DNA of 64,000 bases from Rhodoferax sp. OV413 (GTDB lineage Bacteria; Pseudomonadota; Gammaproteobacteria; Burkholderiales; Burkholderiaceae_C): the NCBI RefSeq assembly GCF_900104385.1, contig NZ_FNJA01000008.1, positions 62,001 through 126,000 of the forward strand, in the 5' to 3' direction. The position numbers and the translations under genes are program-made. Position 1 is the stretch's first letter; each line of letters begins with the position of its first letter. Below, piece after piece: positions 7,542-14,272 of this stretch. A model generated the notes under the pieces. The model had not been told where the DNA came from and made no database searches. It worked only from the letters and a program-made list of their open reading frames with translations.

Positions 7542-8540
7542 ATGACAAAACCCCAAGTGGCCCTGCTGGGCACAGGCGGCACGATCTCCTCGCTCGGCAC
7601 CGGTCGACTCGACCTAGTCAACTACGGCGACACCGGCAACATCATGCAGGCCGACGAGATCGTCGCGCAGGTGCCCGACGTGGCGCTGCATGCCGACGTG
7701 CTGCCAGTACGTTTTCGCAACATGGCTGCCATCGACATCGGCCCGGCCGACTGGATCGCACTCGGCCGGCGCCTGCACGAGGTAGTGCTCGAACACCCCG
7801 GGCTGGCCGGCATCGTCGTGACGCACGGCACCGCCAGCCTCGAGGAGACGGCCTACTTCCTGAACCTCGCGCTGTGCATCGACATCCCGATCGTGCTGGT
7901 CGGCGCACAGCGGCCGTTCAGCGCGATTTCGTCGGATGCGCAGCTCAACCTCATCAACGCCGTGCGCGTGGCCGCCGCTCCCGAATCGCGCGGACGCGGC
8001 GTGCTGGTGTTGCTGAACGATGAGATCCAGTCCGCGCGCGAGGTGACCAAGACCGACACCTACCGTCTGCAATCCTTCCAGTCGCCGGGGCTGGGCGCAC
8101 TCGGTTATGCCGATTCCGACCGTGTCAGCTACTACCGTTCAACAACCCGCGGCCACACCAGCGCCACGCCGTTCGACGTGCGGACCATCGACGTGCTGCC
8201 GCGGGTCGACATGGTCGTCTCGCACGTGGGCGCCGATGGCGTGCTCATCGATGCGGCGGTGGCCGCCGGTGCGCGCGGCATTGTGGCCGCCGGTTTCGCG
8301 CCGGGTTGCGGTGCACCGGGCGAGCGGGCGGCCCTGGCCCGCGCCGTCGAGGCCGGCGTGGTCGTGGTGCAGGCCGCGCGTGCCCACTCGGGGCGCGTCG
8401 ATGCCCGCGATCGCGTGCGTGCGGCTGGCTTCGTTGCCGGCGATAACCTGCCGGCGCACAAGGGGCGCATCCTGCTGGCGCTGGGCCTCACGCAGACCCA
8501 GGACGTTTCGACGCTGCAAGAGTACTTCCTGAAGTACTGA
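7542..8540 (+). CDS. Asparaginase-family (PF00710-type) amidohydrolase with altered substrate site
   Basis: The product is 332 residues from ATG 7542, with an AAAGAGAA ribosome site. Both asparaginase signatures are present: GTGGTI (Thr14 nucleophile position) and VVTHGT (Thr97). The catalytic Lys is at 170 (EVTKTDTY). In true L-asparaginases the Thr of HGT is followed by Asp, which contacts the substrate alpha-amino group; here it is Ala98 (HGTASLEETA). The later GxGN-like substrate segment is also atypical (GCGAPGER). The enzyme therefore looks like an amidase whose substrate lacks a free alpha-amino group. No signal peptide, so cytoplasmic. It is last in the operon with the racemase and ABC importer and presumably acts on the imported compound. 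Confidence 0.85.
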   Translation: MTKPQVALLGTGGTISSLGTGRLDLVNYGDTGNIMQADEIVAQVPDVALHADVLPVRFRNMAAIDIGPADWIALGRRLHEVVLEHPGLAGIVVTHGTASLEETAYFLNLALCIDIPIVLVGAQRPFSAISSDAQLNLINAVRVAAAPESRGRGVLVLLNDEIQSAREVTKTDTYRLQSFQSPGLGALGYADSDRVSYYRSTTRGHTSATPFDVRTIDVLPRVDMVVSHVGADGVLIDAAVAAGARGIVAAGFAPGCGAPGERAALARAVEAGVVVVQAARAHSGRVDARDRVRAAGFVAGDNLPAHKGRILLALGLTQTQDVSTLQEYFLKY

Positions 8541-8707
8541 CACACAGTGCCAGTTATAAAAATCAGGGCGACCGTGACTGCCTGGATTGTCCCGTGTCAC
8601 TTGGTGCCAGGGCTGGTAGTAGGCCGCGGTCCCTGCTCCTCGGCCACTCGCCAGTCACCTGTCCAATAGAACAGGCGTGAATTTTCGCCCAGTTCTCATA
8701 AGTAGGC

Positions 8708-9112
8708 TCGTCAAACGCAAGGTGATTGCTCACTCGCGTCGCCATCCCCCTCGTCCACGCAGCGCCTGAACTGGCGCAGCAAATCGCTATACCGATCGCC
8801 ATGCTCACGGTCCAAGATTACCTGATTGCATGCTGGGCAGAACTCAGCCGTCACGGCTGGAATGCTGGTACTCTGACCTTTATAGACATACGGTAAATCA
8901 CGGGTGTCGTGAATCAAATCGGCTGCGCCACAGCAAGGACATCTCATGTTTTTGAGGACTCCAAAAGACTTTGGCTGGCATCGGGAGAATTGCTACGTTT
9001 GTCTCTTTCAGACAAGGAGCCATCTGACGATGGCTGCATGGGCCACGCCGACCCAGCACGCAGGCGCTGCATCTCTTCGCTCTTCAATCGCTCAATTTCG
9101 CCATAGGCGGCC
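8708..9112. repeat. Copy 1 of ~400-bp imperfect direct repeat
   Basis: This segment is clearly homologous to 12162-12558 in the same orientation, from tcgtcaaac to ggcggcc, with scattered substitutions and small indels. It carries a zinc-ribbon ORF and, on its right, the 3' end of a larger minus-strand gene. The two copies bracket the IS3 remnant and the nuclease-STAND gene, so they may mark transposon ends or a past duplication. Confidence 0.85.
8711..8947 (-). CDS. YgiT/MqsA-type zinc-ribbon small protein (copy 1)
   Basis: The product is 78 residues. It starts MRCPCCGAADL and has a second Cys pair in FCPACNQVILDREHGDRY, the two-CxxC pattern of the N-terminal zinc-binding half of MqsA-type antitoxins. 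The C-terminal HTH that binds DNA in MqsA is missing, so this is either a stand-alone zinc ribbon or a truncated antitoxin. No MqsR-like toxin is adjacent. Its ATG overlaps the stop of the upstream chimeric ORF. Related copies lie at 12184-12402 and, more distantly, 18876-19136. Confidence 0.65.
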   Translation of the reverse strand: MRCPCCGAADLIHDTRDLPYVYKGQSTSIPAVTAEFCPACNQVILDREHGDRYSDLLRQFRRCVDEGDGDASEQSPCV

Positions 9113-9291
9113 CCCCGTACCTCGGGGCACTGGATACTCAGCCCTTCGACCGCTAAGGCTTGCTCGATTCGCCGACGCGGCAAATGGCCGTTCCTCTCGA
9201 ATAATAGGCGTGCAACTTTAGTGGCACGAGCAAGCCGATCTTCGCGCTTTGCATTGGAGACCATGGACTGAATCTCCCGCTTGCGTTCCAT
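8944..9291 (-). pseudogene. Chimeric ORF: unknown N-terminus fused to TniB-like C-terminal tail
   Basis: This is a 115-residue ORF. Residues 1-60 (KVARLLFERNGHLPRRRIEQ and around) are not recognised. From about residue 61 (AAYGEIERLKSEEMQRLRAG onward) it matches the C-terminal tail of the TniB-like fragment at 12405-12911. The join coincides with the edge of the 8708-9112 repeat, so the ORF looks like a recombination product. Expression is unknown. Confidence 0.55.
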
Positions 9292-9378
9292 GGCCGCGCT
9301 GCAGATATCAGGCAGTTGGTAACGCAGGTGAATCGCCCCGTATTTTGAGGAGGCTCTTTTCTCTGAGAGGATTGAGTC

Positions 9379-9702
9379 ATGAACAAGACAAACAAGTTTT
9401 CACCCGAGGTCCGTGAGCGAGCGGTGAGACTGGTACAAGATCACCGAGGCGAGTACCGCTCGCTATGGGCTGCCGTTGAATCCATTGCACCGGAGATCGG
9501 CTGCGTGCCCCAGACCTTGCTGGAATGGGTCAAACGCCAGGAGGTCGACGGCGGCCAGCGAGATGGACTGACGACCAACGAGCGCGAACATATCAAAGCG
9601 TTGGAGCGCGAGGTCAAGGAGTTGCGCCGTGCCAATGACATTCTCAAGACGGCCAGCGCGTTTTTCGCCCAGGCGGAGCTCGACCGCCGTTTGAAGAGCT
9701 GA
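9379..9702 (+). CDS. IS3-family transposase OrfA
   Basis: The product is 107 residues. An N-terminal HTH ([14 protein letters not shown], then [12 protein letters not shown]) is followed by a leucine-zipper-like helix ([20 protein letters not shown]) that mediates OrfA/OrfAB multimers. The ORF is intact. OrfB is read by programmed -1 frameshifting near the TTTTTC run at about 9661-9666, as usual in this family. Confidence 0.9.
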   Translation: MNKTNKFSPEVRERAVRLVQDHRGEYRSLWAAVESIAPEIGCVPQTLLEWVKRQEVDGGQRDGLTTNEREHIKALEREVKELRRANDILKTASAFFAQAELDRRLKS

Positions 9703-10590
9703 AGCGCTACATCGACAGTCATCGCAATGTGTACGGGGTCGAGCCGATCTGCAAGGTCTTGCAGATTGCCCCGCCGTATTACCGGCGCTACGCAGCGCAA
9801 ATGCGCAACCCGGCGATGCGCTGTGCCAGAGCCCACCGCGATGACGCGCTGATGCCAGACATCCAAAGAGTCTGGCGGGCCAACATGCAGGTCTACGGGG
9901 CCGATAAGGTCTGGAAGCAGCTCAACCGCGAGGGCATCCCTATTGCCCGCTGCACGGTGGAGCGGCTCATGCGCCACCTGGGCCTGCGGGGGGCACGCCG
10001 CGGCAAGGTTGAGCGCACCACCGTCGGTGACGCCAACACCCCCTGTCCGCTGGACCGGGTGAACCGGCAGTTCAAGGCGGATCGGCCCAACCAGCTGTGG
10101 GTATCGGACTTCACGTACGTTTCAACCTGGCAGGGCTGGCAGTACGTGGCCTTCGTGATTGACGTGTACGCGCGGCGTATCGTGGGCTGGCGCCAGAGCA
10201 GCTCCATGCGCACAGACTTCGTGCTCGATGCGCTGGAGCAAGCCTTGTGCGACCGCCAGCCCGAGCGCACCGACGCACTGATTCACCATAGCGACAGGGG
10301 TTCGCAGTACGTGTCCATTCAGTACAGCGAACGCTAGCCGAGGCCGGCATAGAACCCTCCGTGGGTAGCAAAGGCGACAGCTATGACAACGCTCTGGCGG
10401 AAACCATAAACGGTCTGTACAAGGCCGAATTGATTCACCGCCGGGCACTTGGAAGACCAAGGAATCACTGGAACTTGCCACGCTCAAATGAGTGTCCTGT
10501 TTTAACCCACACCGACTGCTGGAGCCCATCGGATACATTCCCCCTGCCGAAGCTGAAGAAAATTACTATCGGCAATTAGCCAGTCAGGCC
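9667..10590 (+). pseudogene. IS3-family transposase OrfB, broken by frameshifts
   Basis: This is an rve-type DDE integrase core: NQLWVSDFTYVSTWQGW (first Asp), IHHSDRGSQY (second Asp), then SYDNALAETINGLYKAEL (Glu). The frame is lost after QYSER at 10337, where one base is missing in a run that should read as continuous coding (LAEAGIEPSV follows in another frame). It shifts again near 10445-10510, after which HRLLEPIGYIPPAEAEENYY appears in a third frame. At least two indels make the enzyme non-functional. Confidence 0.85.
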
Positions 10591-10715
10591 GTAAGCGCGC
10601 GGCAACCCGCCGGCCACTTGCAATGTCATAGCGAACGGTTCGGTATGCTACTACTCCCTCAGACGAACGACGGCCTGCCCCACGTCTGGCCGCGATGCAC
10701 CTTCGGAGCCGACAA

Positions 10716-12224
10716 TTGAGCAAGACCTCAACAACACCTGCAGACGAAGACACAGGCGGTAATCCGTCATTGGAAGGCTGGAACTACCAGTGCGACGTGT
10801 CCGTCATGGCCGCCCTGGACCTGCTGGTGGTGAACCGCGTGGCCAAGGTGCTTCAGCTGGAGCCGGCCAACTTCGAGGACTTGGAAGCAGAACTGCAGGC
10901 ACCGCGGGTGTCGTCCTCGACCGTCGTGGACGGTGAACGCCTGATCGTGCAGGCCAAGCTGCGCCGCACAGGCCCTTGGACACCGGCGGCGCTGAAGAAG
11001 CTGGTCGAGCACGGCACGAAGCGCCCTTCCGCGCTGAAGCTCCTGGACGATCCGAAGGTTCGGTACGTGCTTTTCACCAGCGCAGACGTGTCGGGCAAGC
11101 TGCGCGATCTTCAAGTGGATGCCCTGTTGGAACGGCCGGAAGACAAAGCCCTGCCAGACACGGTGTTCCCGCCCACCCACGTTACGACAGCGTCGGGTCG
11201 CTTTGGCGTGCTGGCGCAGCACAACGAGACCCGCGTCCTCGAGAAGATCGACGGCTACCTGCTCAGCCCATTGGCGGTGTCCAAAGACAAGCTTGAGGCT
11301 TGCCGGGAAGAACTCCGCAAGGTGGCGATGGCCGGCATGAGCAAAGGCCTGGCTTGGCAACGCGTAGACGTCGAAGCCATCGTCAAGAAGCACGGCGGCT
11401 CCATCCCGTCGGAACGCGACGCTACGTTCGTGCCTCCCACCAACTGGGAGGGCATCCTCGCCCAGATGGACAAGCGCAATGCCATCGTCATCACCGGACC
11501 ATCCGGTACGGGAAAGACGACCGTAGCCAAGGCGCTGTTTGGCCACTACCGCCGTATCGTTCCCGGCCTCGACTATGTGGAACCGGGCGGCCCCGGCGAA
11601 CTGAAGGCAAAACCCAATGCAGGCCCCACGTTCTTCTATGTCGAAGATCCCTGGGGCAAATACGAGATCGGCACGAACACCTCCGCCTGGACGGCAGAGC
11701 TGAAGGATCGGTTGCTCAAAGCCAATGCCCAGCAAAAGATCGTCGTGACCAGCCGCACAGACATCTTGGCCGCCACCGTGGGCAGTCAGGCCGACTTCCT
11801 CAAGCAGTGGGAAGTGCGTCTGGAAGCCAGCCACTACGGTGACAGAGAACTGAGCAAGATGTTCGAGAGGCTGGTGCACCTCCTGTCTTCCGGCGTCCTG
11901 AAGATGGCCGCCGTTCGTGCCAAGGAGCGGGTGCTGCAGAAGCTGCGCACACCCTTCGAGATCGACCGTTTCGTGGCCCTGCTAAAAGCTGGGGCCATTC
12001 CGGCCGATGAGAACGAAGACCAGTTCTTGTTGCGGGTGCTTGATCAAACCCAGACGAGCGCCATCGAGGACGAAGTCCAATGGATGGTGCCTGTACAGCA
12101 GGATATTCTTGGAGAGAGCTTGATCAATTGTCGGGTAAAACCCAACGTCAGAGGTCTAAGTTCGTCAAACACAAGGTGGTCGATCACCCGCGCAGCAATC
12201 CCCCTCCATCCACGCAGAACCTGA
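10716..12224 (+). pseudogene. Nuclease-STAND NTPase (Cap4/nSTAND3-like), truncated at 3' end
   Basis: The start is TTG 10716 with GGAG seven bases upstream; ATG 10695 is an alternative without a ribosome site. Residues 15-85 resemble the Cap4/DUF4297-type PD-(D/E)xK nuclease: GWNYQCDVSVMAALDLL, acidic pair Glu54-Asp55 (FEDLEAEL) and QAK (79-81). Walker A is GPSGTGKTT (261-269), a Walker B-like element is FFYVEDPWG, and a sensor-like strand is KIVVTSRTDIL. Nuclease plus STAND-type P-loop with a C-terminal sensor is the layout of several antiphage proteins (Avs-like). Coding similarity ends where repeat copy 2 begins (12162), so the last ~20 residues are foreign and the C-terminal sensor region is gone. 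Function may be lost. Confidence 0.6.
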
Positions 12225-12558
12225 ACTGGCGCAGCAGAGCGCTATACCGATCGCCATGCTCGCGGTCCAAGATTACTTCATTGCATGCTGGGCAGAACTC
12301 AGCCGTCACGGCTGGAATGCTGGTCCTCTGCCCTTTATAAACATACGGCAAATCACGGGTGTCGTGAACCAAATCGGCTGCGCCACAGCAGGGACATCTC
12401 ATGTTTAGGACTCCAACGGATCTTGGCCTACATCGGGCGAACTGCTACGTTTTTCAGACAAGGAGCCATCTGACGATGGCTGCATGGGCCACGCCGACCC
12501 AGCGCGCAGGCGTTGCATCTCTTCGCTCTTCAATCGCTCAATTTCGCCATAGGCGGCC
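12162..12558. repeat. Copy 2 of ~400-bp imperfect direct repeat
   Basis: Partner of 8708-9112. Here the right side continues into a longer piece of the TniB-like gene, suggesting this copy is closer to the ancestral arrangement. The left edge interrupts the nuclease-STAND gene. Confidence 0.85.
12184..12402 (-). CDS. YgiT/MqsA-type zinc-ribbon small protein (copy 2)
   Basis: The product is 72 residues, near-identical to copy 1 through DLVHDTRDLPYVYKGQ and FCPACNEVILDREHGDRY, with a different C-terminus (FRFCVDGGGLLRG). It has the same two-CxxC zinc ribbon without an HTH. It lies two bases downstream of the TniB-like fragment on the same strand. Being carried in both repeat copies, it is probably cargo of the ancestral transposon. 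Confidence 0.6.
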   Translation of the reverse strand: MRCPCCGAADLVHDTRDLPYVYKGQRTSIPAVTAEFCPACNEVILDREHGDRYSALLRQFRFCVDGGGLLRG

Positions 12559-12911
12559 CTCTGGCCTGTACGGTCTAGCCAATCTTTCAAGGTGCCAATA
12601 CAACCCACCGATTTCAGGAAAAAATAGTCCGCTCGGTGAGCCAAATTTTCATCCATGGGAATTTTGATAGCCTCCAGCAAGGTGTGCAGCGCATCAATGA
12701 AGTTTGGGTCAACCCCCTCAGCACCGGCTCGATAGCGGGGCAAATGGATGATCTGTGAGCGGCGCAATAGCTGGCCTGTGCCGTCAAGAATGCCCAAAAG
12801 GTCATACGCGCCCACCAGTAAGATGGGAATGCGCAACTCAACCGCAAGGGATTTCAGAATCTCAAACTGCAGAAATGGCAGCGCACCATCTTCCGGCTCA
12901 AGCGTTGCCAC
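12405..12911 (-). pseudogene. TniB/TnsC-like transposition ATPase, 5'-truncated
   Basis: The 168 codons correspond to the C-terminal part of an AAA transposition helper. IPILLVGAYDLLGILDGTGQ is the sensor-1 region, RRSQIIHLPRY follows, and SVGCIGTLKDWLDRT is typical of TniB/TnsC relatives. The P-loop and Walker B half are absent. The apparent GTG start at 12911 lies at the junction with the iolG fragment, so the gene was cut there. Confidence 0.65.
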
Positions 12912-12913
12912 CC

Positions 12914-13438
12914 CGTGACTATGTTGCCCACTCTGGCGGAATTTTCCGCGACATGGCCATCCATGATTTCGACATGGCGCGCTTTCTTCTTGGCGAAGAG
13001 CCCACCGAGGTGTATGCCAAGGCCAGCCGTGTGGTCAACAAGGCGCTGATGGAAGAGTTCAACGACTACGACACGTTGATGGTGGTGATGCAGACTGCAT
13101 CTGGCAAGCAGTGCCATATCAACTGCTGCCGCGAAGCGGTGTATGGCTACGACCAACGTTTTGAAATTCTCGGCTCCACCGGAATGCTGATGAACGACAA
13201 CCTGCGACCCAGCACCGTGCGTCGCTACAACTCGACCGAGACCGAAGCCCTGCCGCCTCTACTGAATTTCTTTCTGCAGCGCTACACGGATGCTTACCGC
13301 AATGAACTGGATGCCTTCTTAAAAGCATTGCAAGAAGGCAGTGCGATGCCCACCACACCGTGGGACGGCCGCCAGGCACTGCTGCTGGCTGAGGCCGCGA
13401 TGGAGTCGGTAGCTACCGGTCGATCAGTCGCCGTGTAG
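12914..13438 (+). pseudogene. iolG: Inositol 2-dehydrogenase fragment (Gfo/Idh/MocA family)
   Basis: The C-terminal ~174 residues of an IolG-like oxidoreductase begin abruptly at DYVAHSGGIFRDMAIHDFDM (about 12917), a conserved central block containing the catalytic His/Asp region (MAIHDFDMARFLLGEEP). They run to a natural stop. The whole N-terminal Rossmann NAD domain is missing, replaced by the TniB-like fragment on the other strand. No other inositol genes are nearby, so a former iol locus was probably rearranged. Confidence 0.8.
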
Positions 13439-13540
13439 GCACAGCTACCCTTGGCTGGCCAAAAGTAACGAGATCGGCGAGTCCATTTTCTAGCACTGCT
13501 TATGCGGTTTCATGCATGTACTTGCCGGTAGGTTCATATT

Positions 13541-13957
13541 GGGACACGGCAGTACGCCCGTATTGTTCATCGTTGGGCCAATGAAATTGGCCTTGATACA
13601 ACGGAGTTTGGAATGCATTCGATGCGACGAACCAAAGCAACGTTGATCTACCGCAGAACCAAGAACCTGCGTGCCGTCCAACACCTGCTCGGGCATACCA
13701 AGTTGGAAAGTACGGTTCGCTATCTCGGCATAGAGGTCGAGGACGCTTTGGAAATTCAGAGCAGACTGAGCTTTGACGATATTGCCAGCAGCGGTGCCGA
13801 GGCACTCGGTTGTCGGCTTATCCAAGCAAACGCGTCGTTCGCAGCGATTGCCCAACCGGTTGAATCCGCCCTGCATAACAGTCGTTCAGGATGCCCCGTA
13901 GGACCGGGCTTCCTTGACCAGAAAATAAAAAAAACGGCCTCATACGAGGCCGTTTAA
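13541..13957 (+). pseudogene. Tyrosine integrase remnant (C-terminal part)
   Basis: From 13541 the frame reads QYARIVHRWANEIGL, then GMHSMRRTKATLIYRRT (HxxR box), VQHLLGHTKLESTVRYLGIE (HxxGH and catalytic Tyr). These are the C-terminal catalytic motifs of a small tyrosine recombinase. A stop codon sits just before in frame and the N-terminal domain and first catalytic Arg are absent. Residues after about 60 codons past the Tyr are an unrelated extension. Probably a relic of an older island at this hotspot. Confidence 0.75.
13932..13955. terminator. Bidirectional intrinsic terminator
   Basis: A perfect 10-bp stem AAACGGCCTC / GAGGCCGTTT with loop ATAC, preceded by an A run and ending in T residues, so it can work in both directions. 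It closes the integrase-remnant segment just left of the element. Confidence 0.75.
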
Positions 13958-13990
13958 CTTAAAAATTGCACTTACGAAATAAACCTAAAA

Positions 13991-14009
13991 ATTGCACGAG
14001 GTGCAATTC
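13991..14009. repeat. Short perfect hairpin near attL
   Basis: AATTGCAC / GTGCAATT with loop GAG, about 40 bases outside attL. The word AAAATTGCAC also occurs at about 13963. It has no U run, so it is not an obvious terminator; role unknown. Confidence 0.4.
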
Positions 14010-14050
14010 TTTGGTTTAAGTCGCACAGCAAACGGCCTTGGATGTCAATA

Positions 14051-14067
14051 TGGTGGAGCTGGGGGGA
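14051..14067. other. ssrA: attL (duplicate of ssrA 3' end)
   Basis: TGGTGGAGCTGGGGGGA is the reverse complement of the last 17 bases of the tmRNA. It is identical to 25689-25705, and flanking sequence diverges on both sides at once. This is the distal element boundary. Confidence 0.85.
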
Positions 14068-14170
14068 AACAGTGAAGCAACCGCCCAAACGCCTAAATGT
14101 TGTTGCAAATCAATGAGTTGCCGGACCCCTTACAAAGCTCAACCACATCCAGACGGCCGGGCAGGTTATA

Positions 14171-14212
14171 AAAGTGTCGCCCCGAAGTGTAGCCCAGGGT
14201 GTCGCCCTTGGC
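14171..14212. promoter_or_regulatory. Candidate integrase arm-type sites near attL
   Basis: Three direct near-repeats: AAAGTGTCGCCC (14171-14182), AAGTGTAGCCC (14185-14195) and AGGGTGTCGCCCTTGG (14197-14212). The same AGTGTCGCCCTTGG word occurs near attR at 25609-25622. The positions suit arm-binding sites of the element integrase. This is inference. Confidence 0.5.
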
Positions 14213-14272
14213 CGAACGACGATTTGCGGACGCCGGTTCAATCTCCATTCAAGATTTCCAGACGCCGTCAAC

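Larger units (their letters stand above)
9329..10600 (+). mobile_element. Decayed IS3-family insertion sequence
   Basis: The left end begins TGAATCGCCCCGTATTTTGA, typical of IS3-family (IS3/IS51-like) terminal repeats, followed by orfA and a frameshifted orfB. No matching right terminal repeat is visible after the orfB remains, so the right boundary is approximate and the copy is probably truncated and immobile. Confidence 0.75.

Noticed and set aside
8563-8808. 81-codon minus-strand open frame
   Set aside because: Overlaps the zinc-ribbon ORF in another frame and has no ribosome site; probably non-coding remnant sequence.
8711-8947. Complete MqsRA toxin-antitoxin system
   Set aside because: Only the zinc-ribbon half of MqsA is present and no MqsR-like toxin is adjacent, in any of the three copies.
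10767-11879. 370-codon minus-strand open frame
   Set aside because: Antisense shadow of the nuclease-STAND gene; composition is His/Val/Gln/Arg-rich as expected for reverse frames of high-GC coding DNA, and it has no motif.
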